DNA of 16,040 bases from Firm-04 sp003446315 (GTDB lineage Bacteria; Bacillota; Clostridia; Oscillospirales; Ruminococcaceae): contig CAMNAB010000066.1 in assembly GCA_946530355.1 (NCBI GenBank), forward strand, positions 1 to 16,040, in the 5' to 3' direction. A program made the translations under genes and the position numbers. Below are positions 7,242 through 15,265 of this stretch, in pieces. The notes under the pieces are model-generated. The model did not search any database. It was not told the DNA's origin and saw nothing but the letters and a program-made list of their open reading frames with translations. The stretch's first letter is position 1; each line of letters begins with the position of its first letter.

Positions 7242-7260
7242 TTTCAGCGTGCGGCTGAAA
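7242..7260 (-). terminator. Stem-loop after spoIIID, weak terminator candidate
   Basis: TTTCAGC pairs with GCTGAAA (7 bp, 5-nt loop) immediately after the spoIIID stop codon. On the minus strand the following bases are ATAAATTG, only moderately T-rich. It may be a weak or Rho-assisted terminator. Confidence 0.35.
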
Positions 7261-7572
7261 CTATGACGGGCGGCTGAAATTCCGCTGTCTCCGTGCCTGT
7301 TCATAGCGGCGTTTTGTAGCGAGTCCGCCGCGGATATGCCGTTCCTGTTTATTTTTTTCGATGATCCCGCGCACCTGTGCATAAAGACCGGCATGCACAG
7401 CAGGCAGCCGCACGGTAATATCTTTATGGACGGTGGATTTTGAGATGCCGAAGACGGCGGCGGTGCTGCGGACAGTTGCCTGATGCTCTGCGATATACAT
7501 ACCGAGGCGCACGGCACGGTCATCGAGTGCCTGCAAGCGGTCAGCAGCGGCATGAAGATGCTGTTTTTTCAA
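7261..7572 (-). CDS. spoIIID: Sporulation transcriptional regulator SpoIIID
   Basis: A DNA-binding protein that, in Bacillus and Clostridium, modulates mother-cell genes between the sigma-E and sigma-K stages. The 103 residues contain the whole family core: RAVRLGMYIAEHQATVR, the helix-turn-helix STAAVFGISKSTVHKDITVRLP (36-57) with the near-invariant SKSTVHKD, and RHIRGGLATKRRY (78-90), the C-terminal basic DNA-contacting segment. A few extra N-terminal residues and a basic tail make it slightly longer than the roughly 90-residue B. subtilis protein. The start is TTG at 7572, with GAGGAG (7588-7583) 10 nt upstream; no ATG lies in frame before the conserved region. It stands alone between the symporter gene and pfkA. 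It suggests a spore-forming ancestry even if the strain itself does not visibly sporulate. Confidence 0.93.
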   Translation of the reverse strand: MKKQHLHAAADRLQALDDRAVRLGMYIAEHQATVRSTAAVFGISKSTVHKDITVRLPAVHAGLYAQVRGIIEKNKQERHIRGGLATKRRYEQARRQRNFSRPS

Positions 7573-7677
7573 AAATGCTCAACTCCTCGCATGAACTCCG
7601 CATTCGGGCGGAATCCTGTCTGGTGAGAGCATATGCACGGGCAGGCAAAAAAATGAATCTGCGCATTTGCAGCAGAA

Positions 7678-7709
7678 CGGGCAGACAGCCGGAGAACGGA
7701 GTCTGCCCG
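7678..7709 (-). terminator. Probable terminator of the symporter gene
   Basis: A perfect 9-bp stem, CGGGCAGAC (7709-7701) with GTCTGCCCG (7686-7678), 7 bp after the symporter stop, with a further CCG/CGG pairing inside the 14-nt loop. The tail TTCTGCTG is T-poor, so termination may be incomplete. Confidence 0.6.
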
Positions 7710-7715
7710 ATGGTA

Positions 7716-9302
7716 TTATTTCTGATAAGCAGCGAAAGCGTTGTCAACGGTTTTCTGCTCGCAGGGCTTGGTGAACATGGAGATCACCGGCACAAGCACG
7801 ATCGAGAGGATCATGAGCAAAGCGCCTGCGTTGATGGGAGAAGCGAGGTTCAGCGGCAGACTTGCAGCCCACTTTACAAAACCGGCGAAGCTGTCCTTGA
7901 AGAAGGTGAAGATGCACATATGTGCAACGGTGGAGATGACACCGAATGCAAAGCTGACCCAGACAGCGGTTTTTGTGGTTTTCTTGCTGTAAAGACCCCA
8001 GAGGAACGGGCCGAGGAAGGAGCCGGAAAGTGCGCCCCAGGAGTAGCTCATCAGCGTGGTGATGGCAGCATTTTTGTTCATTGCAATGATAACGGAGACG
8101 AGCAGGAAGAACAGGATCAGTACACGCATGGTGACAAATTCTTTTTTATCATCCATTTTGCCTTTGGAAGCCGGGCGGAGCAGATCATGTGCGAGGGTCG
8201 TGGAAGAAGTGAGCACGAGTGCAGAGAGGGTCGAGAGCGAAGCGCTGAGCACGAGCACGACCACCAGACCGATGAGCAGGGGCGGGAGTGCTGTTTGCAG
8301 CATATTGGGTACCATCGCATCGAATTCCGGTTTGCCGTTGGAGAGGATCTGGATGACATTTTTACCGGAAGCGTCATCCGGATCGAGCGTATTAAAGAGA
8401 CGGTCGAAACCGCCGAGCAGATAGCATCCGCCGGACACGACGAGGCAGAAGAAGGTCGAGATAATCATACCGCGCTTGATGTCTTTTTCATCACGGATGG
8501 CGTAGAATTTGTGGGTCATCTGCGGCAGACCCCATGTGCCGAGGGAAGTCAGGATGACAACACCAAAGAGATTGATGGGATCAGGGCCGAACAGGGAAGC
8601 GAGCTTGCCGTCCTTGACATCGGGGATCTCCTTGAGGAGCGCGATGGAATCGGAAAGACCGCCGTTATAGTTGAGAATGCACATCACGACCGCAGAGATG
8701 CCGACGAGCATAATCATGCCCTGAATGAAGTCATTGACAGCCGTTGCAGAATAGCCGCCGAGCACGACATAGATCGCACTGAGCACCGCCATAGCGATCA
8801 TGACATACTGATACGCATTGGCAGACTGCAAATTGAACGCCATTGCAAACAGGCGGGAAAGCCCGTTATAGACGGAAGCGGTATAGGGGATCATAAAGAG
8901 GAAAACGATAACAGCGGCAGTTGTTTTGAGAGCAGAACTGCCATAGCGCTTCATAAAGAAGTCGGGCATGGTTTTTGCATCGAGATGCTTTGTCATCAGG
9001 CGGGTGCGTTTACCGAGCACAGCCCACGCAAGCGTTGCACCGATGATCGCATTGCCGATGCCGATCCACGCGGCGGAGACACCGTATCCCCAGCCGAACT
9101 GACCGGCATAGCCGATGAAGACGACGGCGGAGAAATAGGCAGTACCGAATGCAAAAGCGGTCATCCACGGGCCGATCTTATTGCCGCCGAAGACGAAATC
9201 GTTGACGTTTTTGGTCTTTCTGGAAGTAATCACGCCGATGGAGATCATGACCGCGGCATAAACGATGACGACGATCAGCGTGATGATTTGGGAAGCTGTC
9301 AT
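7716..9302 (-). CDS. Sodium:solute symporter (SSS family)
   Basis: An integral membrane transporter of 528 residues that would use the sodium gradient to bring in a small solute; the family includes PutP, PanF, sialic acid and sugar carriers. Seen: about 13 hydrophobic segments; SRKTKNVNDFVFGGNKIGPWMTAFAFGTAYFSAVVFIGYAGQFGWGYG near the N-terminus, the usual family block; GGYSATAVNDFIQGMIML in the middle; and SASLSTLSALVLTSSTTLAHD, the helix that carries the Ser/Thr sodium ligands. Its motifs are closest to the PutP/PanF branch, but the substrate cannot be read from the sequence and no pathway genes adjoin it. The ATG is preceded by AGGAGG (9315-9310) with a 7-nt spacer. It is a single-gene unit with a perfect promoter, divergent from the cellulase gene. 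Confidence 0.9.
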   Translation of the reverse strand: MTASQIITLIVVIVYAAVMISIGVITSRKTKNVNDFVFGGNKIGPWMTAFAFGTAYFSAVVFIGYAGQFGWGYGVSAAWIGIGNAIIGATLAWAVLGKRTRLMTKHLDAKTMPDFFMKRYGSSALKTTAAVIVFLFMIPYTASVYNGLSRLFAMAFNLQSANAYQYVMIAMAVLSAIYVVLGGYSATAVNDFIQGMIMLVGISAVVMCILNYNGGLSDSIALLKEIPDVKDGKLASLFGPDPINLFGVVILTSLGTWGLPQMTHKFYAIRDEKDIKRGMIISTFFCLVVSGGCYLLGGFDRLFNTLDPDDASGKNVIQILSNGKPEFDAMVPNMLQTALPPLLIGLVVVLVLSASLSTLSALVLTSSTTLAHDLLRPASKGKMDDKKEFVTMRVLILFFLLVSVIIAMNKNAAITTLMSYSWGALSGSFLGPFLWGLYSKKTTKTAVWVSFAFGVISTVAHMCIFTFFKDSFAGFVKWAASLPLNLASPINAGALLMILSIVLVPVISMFTKPCEQKTVDNAFAAYQK

Positions 9303-9403
9303 GGCAAATCCTCCTGAATATATATAGTATAGAATGGAGTCACGTCCGCTGCGCTTTTACGATTTAAGGCTTTTTAGCTGTAGAGCTTTAACGCAGCAAA
9401 GTA

Positions 9404-9432
9404 ATTATAGCACATTTCAGATTATTTGTCAA
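9404..9432 (-). promoter_or_regulatory. Consensus sigma-A promoter of the symporter gene
   Basis: TTGACA (9432-9427), exactly 17 bp, then TATAAT (9409-9404) on the minus strand: both hexamers are perfect. Transcription would start near 9397, leaving a leader of about 95 nt. GCTGCG near the 5' end (9397-9392 region) and CGCAGC (9353-9348) could close a long-range stem within the leader. Confidence 0.9.
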
Positions 9433-9661
9433 GCACCGGAAATAAATCAAGCAATATTACGAAAAAGAGACATCCGAAATATACGGATTGTACGGAATGT
9501 ACAATAAACAGATCGCCGAAAGTGCAAACAGAACAGCAAAAGACGTTCACGAGCGCAACATTTGAGAAACATGGAATTTTCATAAGCATTTTGGAATTTG
9601 TGCATGTTGTACAAGAACAGCCAAACATTTTTTGTTATTCATCCAAAGTTTCAAAAAGCCC
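9433..9661. other. AT-rich divergent intergenic region
   Basis: A stretch of about 230 bp between the two divergent promoters with no credible gene. Frames open here lack ribosome binding sites and family resemblance. It holds an inverted repeat (9487-9505) and the palindrome TTGTACAA (9607-9614), which may be regulator sites. Confidence 0.6.
9487..9505. repeat. Inverted repeat, possible operator
   Basis: ATTGTAC, 5 bp, GTACAAT: a perfect 7-bp dyad. It lies 55 bp upstream of the symporter -35 box and about 155 bp upstream of the cellulase -35 box. The related palindrome TTGTACAA recurs at 9607-9614. The regulator is unknown and no transcription factor gene adjoins. Confidence 0.4.
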
Positions 9662-9690
9662 TTTACAAGAATGAAAACTTGTATTATAAT
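9662..9690 (+). promoter_or_regulatory. Sigma-A promoter of the GH9 cellulase gene
   Basis: TTTACA (9662-9667), a 17-bp spacer, then TATAAT (9685-9690). The start point would be near 9697, inside a small CAGCG/CGCTG stem (9696-9713) that could form the 5' end of the mRNA. No other -10/-35 pair of similar quality lies closer to the gene. Confidence 0.8.
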
Positions 9691-9696
9691 GTAATC

Positions 9697-9933
9697 AGCG
9701 AGGAAATACGCTGTTCATGGCGGAAAAACTCGAAAAAATATTACAATCAGTATAATGCAGACCGAAAAGATCAGATTTTATGAAAAAAAACGGTTCCGAA
9801 TGCCGCACGGGAGCAGGAGCCGCGTGCTTTCATCGGCTGTCAGAAGGATGCATTGGGGTTGTAATCTGCATGAATATAATGGAGGCTTGTACTGGCTTCT
9901 GTTATATACTAAAAAAACGGGAGGGTTTTTTAA
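9697..9933 (+). other. Long untranslated leader of the GH9 mRNA
   Basis: If the promoter at 9662-9690 is used, about 235 nt separate the start point from the ATG. I recognise no known riboswitch in it. An in-frame-open stretch from 9780 lacks a ribosome binding site and a known match and is probably not a gene. At the 3' end, TAAAAAA (9910-9916) and TTTTTTA (9926-9932) flank GGGAGGG, so the Shine-Dalgarno sequence may sit in the loop of an A-U stem. Confidence 0.5.
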
Positions 9934-12900
9934 ATGCACAGAAGAACGAAAATGGCTGTTGCCAGCATTCTTGCTGCCGCAACAGTCGCACCTATGGCTG
10001 TCACCAGCATCGCACCGCTGACCGCGTCTGCTGCTGATGAAGGAGCACAGATCCTGGGTGAAACCGACTTTACTTACAAGGCGCTTCCTTGGCATACTTG
10101 TGAGACGAGCCCTGCAAAACAGAACTTCAGAATTGAAGACGGCGCATTCCACGTCACCATCAAGACCGCACTCGGCGGTGCCGGCGCAAAGTGGGACCTG
10201 CAGTTCAGACACAGAAACCTGAACTTCTATGCCGGTGAGACCTATAAGGTCAGCTTCCAGGCAAAGGCAAAGAGAAACGGCATGGAACTGTGCTCCAAGA
10301 TCGGTAACATCAAGGGCGATGAGGAGTACTTTGACCTGAAGCCGGAAGGCTTCGTAATGGGCCCGCACATGGGCGGCGGCGGCATGGGCTGGGGTTCCCC
10401 GGTTAAGCTGACCACAGAGTATCAGACATGGTCCGGTACCTTCACTCCTACACAGGACCTCAAAGGTGTTGAGTGGGCATTCCACTATGCAAAGGGCACC
10501 AACGGCGAAGGCGGAAACGCAGAGGATAAGGACGAGATCTGGTTCGATAACATGTCCATCGTCAATATCACTTCTGATAAGGGCGCAGCAGATCCGAATG
10601 CATCCTACGGCGCAACCAACCGTCATTTCAGCGGCCTTGAGAACAACTACATCTCTGTCAACCAGCTCGGTTATTTCCCGGATCTTGCAAAGATCGCAGT
10701 TCTGGGCGATAACAAGGGTGACATTCTCCACGGTGCAGAAAGCATCAATCTGTCCGGCACTTACACATGGGAGCTTGTAAACGCTTCTTCCGGCGCTGTT
10801 GCAACAAGCGGCACCACCACTGCTCCGACCAAGGACGCAGATTCCGCTGATAGCGTCTGCAAGATCGACTTCTCCGACTACAAGACTCCGGGTACATATT
10901 ACCTGCGGATCAAGGGTCAGGATTGGAGATCCTTCGAGTTCAAGATCGGTGATGACATTTACACCGATACTTCTCACAACATGCTGACAAATGCCATCAA
11001 CTATTTCTACCAGAACCGTTCCGGTATGGATATTGAGTCTGCATACATTACGTCCGGCAACAAAACCGAGCTGGCGCACCCGGGCGGCCATAAGGTCGAT
11101 ACTGCTTCCGTTCAGAAGATCTGGAAGAATGAGTATGCTAAGAAGACCGATGCAACCGGCACCTATGCATCTTCTACCATCACCGCAAACAAGGGCTGGT
11201 ATGACGCTGGTGACCACGGTAAGTACGTTGTAAACGGCGGTATCGCTGTCTGGACACTCCAGAACATGTATGAGAGATCTCTCTATGCAGAGGATGAGGC
11301 TGTTCAGAAGAAGTTCGATGACAACTCCGGTACTGTAGTCATTCCGGAAGCAGGCAACGATATTCCGGATGTTCTCGATGAGTGCAAGTACGAGCTCGAC
11401 TTCATCAGCGACATGAAGGTTGAATCGACCGAGCCGACATGGGGTCAGTATGCAGGTCTGTACTACCACAAACTGCACGACCACAAGTGGACCGGTCTGG
11501 CAACCAAGCCGTGGGACTATGAAGGCCCGACAGATCAGGGCGGTTGGGATACCGTTCGTATCGTTAAGCCGCCTACATTTGCAGCAACGCTGAACTATGC
11601 AGCTTGCGCAGCACAGGCAGCAAGACTTTGGGAACCGTATAACAAGGAGCAGGCAGCTACCTATCTGAAGTCTGCGAAGGAAGCATATCAGGCATATAAG
11701 AAGTACTACTACGAAGCTGATATGACCCCGACAGAGCATCCGGATGGATTCACATGCACCAAGGAAGAGATCAGAGAAGATTCTCTGTATGCACCGATGT
11801 TCCAGGCAAAGGGCGGCGGACCTTACGGCGATAACGAGGTTCGTGACGACGGCTACTGGGCAGCTTGCGAAATCTTCATCTCTGCACAGAAGATGGGCGA
11901 TGCTGATGCAGCAACCTATCTCGATGAGCTTTCTGCATATAAGAACGCATTCGAAGTAACCACCAGAATCACCGGCGGTGAAAACAAGGATGGTTCTTTG
12001 ACCACATTCAACTGGGGCAACACCGCATCTGCTGGTTCGCTGTCTCTGGCTATGCACAAGGATCTGCTCGAAGCAGCAGGCGCTTCTGCATCTGATATCG
12101 CTAAGATTGATAAATCCATCAAGGAAGCTGCTGATACTTACATCCAGACAGAAGCAGCACAGGGTTACGGTATCCCGTATCTCTATGATGGTCCTGGCTA
12201 CAACGATCCGAACAACCTGGATCCGGATATCATCATCAAGGGTTATGAGTGGGGTTCCAACTCCATGGTTATCAACAACCTGATTGTTATGGCATATGCA
12301 CATGACCTGACCGGCGATGTGAAGTATCTGAACGGCGTTACCCAGGGTATGGACTACCTGCTCGGTACCAACCCGCTGTCCTTCTCCTATATCACTGGTT
12401 ACGGCTCTTACCACGAGAAGAGACCGCACCACAGATATTGGTCTAAGGAACTGGATGAGTCACTGCCGGAAGCACCGGATGGCGTTCTGTCCGGCGGCCC
12501 GAATGCAGGTCTCCAGGATCCGTATGTCCGCGCACTCGGATTCGTTCCGGGCGAGGAAGGCAACCCCTCTCAGAGATGCTTCGTAGACTCCATCGAGGCA
12601 TGGTCTACCAACGAGGTTACCATCAACTGGAATGCACCGCTTGCATGGATCGTTGAGTTCCTGCAGGATAAGGATACAAAATATTCTTATGGCGGCGATC
12701 CGATTCCGCCCACACCCACTAAAGCTGACTGGGGCAACACCGACTGCTCCGAAGGCAAAGAACCCCGTGACCGCGTGGATGTTGGCGATGCTGTTCTGCT
12801 TGCTCGCTTCCTCGCTGAGGATTCTACGGCTACGATTACTGAACAGGGTCAGAAGAATGCAAACGTCGTTACCGGCGACGGACTGACCAGTGCTGATACC

Positions 12901-12966
12901 ACCAAGATTCTGAAGTATGTCGCATTCATGATCGACTACGATGAACTGGGTACCGAGTCCAAGTAA
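9934..12966 (+). CDS. Secreted GH9 endoglucanase with CBM4-like module and dockerin
   Basis: An extracellular beta-1,4-glucanase of 1010 residues, expected to hydrolyse cellulose or related glucans as a cellulosome subunit. Order: signal peptide 1-33 (MHRRTK, hydrophobic core, cleavage near TASA-A); CBM4-like carbohydrate-binding module about 40-212, with a glycine-rich loop at 142-155; Ig-like CelD_N domain about 238-340 (ISVNQLGYFPDLAK); GH9 catalytic domain about 345-911; short PIPPTPTK linker; dockerin about 931-1005. Catalytic marks are all present: WYDAGDHGKY with Asp424 and Asp427, PHHR (831-834), and NEVTINWNA with the acid Glu894. The dockerin has two DxxDxxLLxR-type repeats (RVDVGDAVLLARFL and LTSADTTKILKYVA). 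The ATG follows GGGAGGG with an 8-nt spacer. The domain order is that of theme-B cellulosomal GH9 enzymes. It is transcribed alone. Confidence 0.95.
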   Translation: MHRRTKMAVASILAAATVAPMAVTSIAPLTASAADEGAQILGETDFTYKALPWHTCETSPAKQNFRIEDGAFHVTIKTALGGAGAKWDLQFRHRNLNFYAGETYKVSFQAKAKRNGMELCSKIGNIKGDEEYFDLKPEGFVMGPHMGGGGMGWGSPVKLTTEYQTWSGTFTPTQDLKGVEWAFHYAKGTNGEGGNAEDKDEIWFDNMSIVNITSDKGAADPNASYGATNRHFSGLENNYISVNQLGYFPDLAKIAVLGDNKGDILHGAESINLSGTYTWELVNASSGAVATSGTTTAPTKDADSADSVCKIDFSDYKTPGTYYLRIKGQDWRSFEFKIGDDIYTDTSHNMLTNAINYFYQNRSGMDIESAYITSGNKTELAHPGGHKVDTASVQKIWKNEYAKKTDATGTYASSTITANKGWYDAGDHGKYVVNGGIAVWTLQNMYERSLYAEDEAVQKKFDDNSGTVVIPEAGNDIPDVLDECKYELDFISDMKVESTEPTWGQYAGLYYHKLHDHKWTGLATKPWDYEGPTDQGGWDTVRIVKPPTFAATLNYAACAAQAARLWEPYNKEQAATYLKSAKEAYQAYKKYYYEADMTPTEHPDGFTCTKEEIREDSLYAPMFQAKGGGPYGDNEVRDDGYWAACEIFISAQKMGDADAATYLDELSAYKNAFEVTTRITGGENKDGSLTTFNWGNTASAGSLSLAMHKDLLEAAGASASDIAKIDKSIKEAADTYIQTEAAQGYGIPYLYDGPGYNDPNNLDPDIIIKGYEWGSNSMVINNLIVMAYAHDLTGDVKYLNGVTQGMDYLLGTNPLSFSYITGYGSYHEKRPHHRYWSKELDESLPEAPDGVLSGGPNAGLQDPYVRALGFVPGEEGNPSQRCFVDSIEAWSTNEVTINWNAPLAWIVEFLQDKDTKYSYGGDPIPPTPTKADWGNTDCSEGKEPRDRVDVGDAVLLARFLAEDSTATITEQGQKNANVVTGDGLTSADTTKILKYVAFMIDYDELGTESK

Positions 12967-12984
12967 TTTCATAGATTACGATTT

Positions 12985-13020
12985 GAGGGCACATCGTTAA
13001 GATGTGCCCTCATTTTGTGT
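12985..13020 (+). terminator. Intrinsic terminator of the GH9 gene
   Basis: A perfect 11-bp stem (GAGGGCACATC 12985-12995 with GATGTGCCCTC 13001-13011), loop GTTAA and tail ATTTTGTGT, beginning 18 bp after the stop. Its 3' arm overlaps the last codons of the convergent lipoprotein gene. Confidence 0.88.
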
Positions 13021-13632
13021 AATCGTCGTTGTATCAGATGTAGATGGAACAGATGAATCCGAAGTGGAAGCCGTCGTGCTATCGGTACTGATCGGCGCAC
13101 AAGCAGCATAATCGGTAAACGTGACAAGCAGCGGCTGACTCGGTACCTCGAAGGAAGCCGGAGAACCATCCGCGGCAAAAGTCAGGGTATAGCTCCCGCC
13201 GTCGCACTGTCCATTGAGCGCCCACGAGCCGTCATCGAGCTGCGAATATGACGCATTGTCATCAGCAGCCGCCTGATCGAGCGAGTCAATGACCAGCGCG
13301 AGCATATTTCGGGCGGGGAGCGCCGCTTTTGGGATGGTAAAAGCCAACCCTTTGTAGCTGGCGCTGACCGCATTTCCATCGAAGGTGAGCACGACACCGG
13401 CGAGGGAAGGCGGCTCAGAGAAAGCGGATTCCCAAAGCCCGTCAGCATAGCGCGTCAGGAGCAACTGTGCAGACTGTCCGTCGCCGTAGGAGAGTTCGGC
13501 ATTTGCGGAATAGGATTCATCGATCTGCGGAGAAAAATCGGAACTGATCGCAGCAGAAGTGCATGCCGTACAGAAAAAGCATGCAGGAGCGCAGAAAAAG
13601 AGGACATTCCTTGCCCATGAAAACGGTTTCAT
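12997..13632 (-). CDS. Putative lipoprotein of unknown function
   Basis: A secreted or membrane-anchored protein of 211 residues. Residues 1-24 form a short signal with a lipobox-like CTAC ending at Cys24; the -3 residue is Cys instead of the usual Leu, so lipidation is likely but not certain. The mature part (SYSANAELSYGDGQSAQLLLTRYADGLW..., GVVLTFDGNAVSASYKGLAFTIP) looks like a beta-rich domain built of repeated strand pairs, loosely reminiscent of LolA-type lipoprotein-binding folds; that fold is a guess. The tail (about 185-211) is rich in Ser and Thr. The ATG at 13632 has GAGAGG 8 nt upstream; the GTG at 13641 overlaps that site. It follows the NAD(P)HX repair gene by 71 bp. Its last codons lie inside the GH9 terminator hairpin, and it has no terminator of its own that I can see. 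Confidence 0.75.
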   Translation of the reverse strand: MKPFSWARNVLFFCAPACFFCTACTSAAISSDFSPQIDESYSANAELSYGDGQSAQLLLTRYADGLWESAFSEPPSLAGVVLTFDGNAVSASYKGLAFTIPKAALPARNMLALVIDSLDQAAADDNASYSQLDDGSWALNGQCDGGSYTLTFAADGSPASFEVPSQPLLVTFTDYAACAPISTDSTTASTSDSSVPSTSDTTTITQNEGTS

Positions 13633-13703
13633 AAAAAGCACCTCTCAAAAAGTGATTGCAATTGAACGACCGTTTTATTGCGAGGGAATGTCCTCAGTCC
13701 ATA

Positions 13704-15224
13704 TTATTCAAAATCCCCGAACACCAGCGGGAGCTGACGAATGAGGTCACTTGGGAGCATAGCGCGTCTGGAGAACTCAGCAGCAGCGCAGTCGCCGGCA
13801 AGACCGTGTAAGAAAACGCCGATTTCGGCAGCAGTTTCGGGAGAAATGCCCTGCGCGGTGAGGCTGCCGATCATACCGGCGAGCACATCGCCGCTTCCGC
13901 CTTTGCTCATGCCGGAATTTCCGTTTGTATTGACGGAAGCATGATCGGAGACAGCGACGATCGTGCCGGCGCCTTTCAGCACGACGACAGTATTCGGATA
14001 GCGATTGGCGAGTCGTTTCGCAGCAGCGAGCCGATCCTTCTGGATCTCATCGACGGAGCAGCGAAGGAGTCTTGCCATTTCGCCGGGATGCGGGGTCAAG
14101 GTCACAGAGACTTTGGCTTTCTGCAATATATCTATGCGGGAAGCGATGACATTTAGACCGTCGGCATCCAAAATAATGGGACAATTGAGCTGCGGGATCA
14201 AAGAAAGCACAAGTTGTCTCACGCCTTCCGTCTGACCAAGACCGCAGCCGATAACGACACAGGAAGCAGATTCTGCGCTTTTGAGGATCGCAGCGGCGGA
14301 TTGCTGTGTAAGATAGCCGTCCGGATCGGTCGGCAGGGGCAGCAGCATAGATTCCGGCGCATGTGCAATGACATTGCGGCAGGCATCCGGCTCAGAAGCG
14401 AGCACGCAGGTACCGACACCGCAGCGCAGCGCCGCCTGAACCGCGAGAACCGCAGCACCGGGCATCGAACGGGAGCCGCAGACGAAAAGGATCCTGCCGA
14501 AATTGCCTTTATGGGAATTTGCAGGACGATTGGGCAGTTTTTCCCGCACAAAATCCGAAGAAATATGCATCACGGGGTAGGTGAGCGCCTGAAAAGCGGA
14601 TTCCGGAATGTCAATTTCGGATAGATAGATCGCACCGCAGTGTTCAGAGAGAGGTGCGAGGAACAGACCGGATTTTGCAGCGCCGAACGTAATGGTGGCG
14701 ATGCAGTGCGGGGTATCTTCGGCGACAGCGCCGTTCAGACCGTTTCCGCCGCTTGGGATATCGACGGCGATACAGTTTTTATCGGGATCCTGATTGACAG
14801 TACGAAAAATTTCCCGCATAAAGGGGCTTAATTCTCCGCGGAACCCGATGCCGAAAACGCCGTCCACAATGAGCTGATGCTCGGCGACTGCGGCACGGAT
14901 CGCATCCTGTTCCGAGAGGATGGTAACATTTTTGAGCAAGCGATATTTGGTATACGCAGTACGGGTTTTCGGAACGCCGGAGACAAGGCAGACGGTGATC
15001 GAAAACTGTTTTGAGAGTTTTGAAGCGGCAACAAAGCAATCGCCGCCGTTATTGCCGTTTCCGCACAGAAACAGGATGGCATTGCAGCTATGTTCCAAAG
15101 CGAAGTGTGTGAGGTGCTCAGCAAGACCGTTTCCGGCAGCGTCCATCATCTGGTCATAGGAAACGCCGGACTTATTGGCGAGATCTTCGAGCTTCATCAT
15201 TTCAAGCGGTGTGACCAATTGCAT
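13704..15224 (-). CDS. nnr: Bifunctional NAD(P)HX epimerase / ADP-dependent dehydratase
   Basis: Repairs hydrated NADH and NADPH: the N-terminal half (NnrE/NAXE, about 1-215) epimerises R- and S-NAD(P)HX, and the C-terminal ribokinase-like half (NnrD/NAXD, about 225-506) dehydrates the S form using ADP. Seen: NGNNGGD (56-62), VDGVFGIGFRG (120-130) and AVDIPSG (153-159) in the first half; HKGNFGRILFVCGS (238-251), IGCGLGQTEG (325-334), LDADGLN (352-358), TPHPGEM (377-383), LKGAGT (416-421) and NSGMSKGGSGDVLAGMIG (436-453), with catalytic Asp446, in the second. At 506 residues it is the usual length of the fused bacterial form. The ATG at 15224 is chosen because GGAGGA (15236-15231) lies 6 nt upstream; longer in-frame starts overlap the upstream gene and have no such site. 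Confidence 0.95.
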   Translation of the reverse strand: MQLVTPLEMMKLEDLANKSGVSYDQMMDAAGNGLAEHLTHFALEHSCNAILFLCGNGNNGGDCFVAASKLSKQFSITVCLVSGVPKTRTAYTKYRLLKNVTILSEQDAIRAAVAEHQLIVDGVFGIGFRGELSPFMREIFRTVNQDPDKNCIAVDIPSGGNGLNGAVAEDTPHCIATITFGAAKSGLFLAPLSEHCGAIYLSEIDIPESAFQALTYPVMHISSDFVREKLPNRPANSHKGNFGRILFVCGSRSMPGAAVLAVQAALRCGVGTCVLASEPDACRNVIAHAPESMLLPLPTDPDGYLTQQSAAAILKSAESASCVVIGCGLGQTEGVRQLVLSLIPQLNCPIILDADGLNVIASRIDILQKAKVSVTLTPHPGEMARLLRCSVDEIQKDRLAAAKRLANRYPNTVVVLKGAGTIVAVSDHASVNTNGNSGMSKGGSGDVLAGMIGSLTAQGISPETAAEIGVFLHGLAGDCAAAEFSRRAMLPSDLIRQLPLVFGDFE

Positions 15225-15265
15225 GATACTTCCTCCAGTCAAACAGAGTAAAAAGCGCGTTTCTG

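Noticed and set aside
7107..7553. Minus-strand frame of 148 codons covering the spoIIID region
   Set aside because: It lies in a different frame from spoIIID, runs through the pfkA promoter and leader, and has no family features.
7625..7665. Possible sigma-E promoter for spoIIID (CATATGCT on the minus strand)
   Set aside because: The -10 box is only partly like CATACANT, and no convincing -35 ATA element lies 14-15 bp upstream.
9780..10037. Small open frame in the GH9 leader starting MKKNGSEC
   Set aside because: No ribosome binding site precedes it, it overlaps the true GH9 signal peptide in another frame, and the Cys-rich product resembles nothing known. A leader peptide cannot be fully excluded.
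9778..12432. Very long open frame (884 codons) antisense to the GH9 gene, and similar antisense frames opposite PEPCK (324-1571) and the symporter (7440-9317)
   Set aside because: These are products of the codon bias of the true genes: they have no ribosome binding sites and no family resemblance, and are rich in Cys, Arg and His, as is typical of shadow frames.
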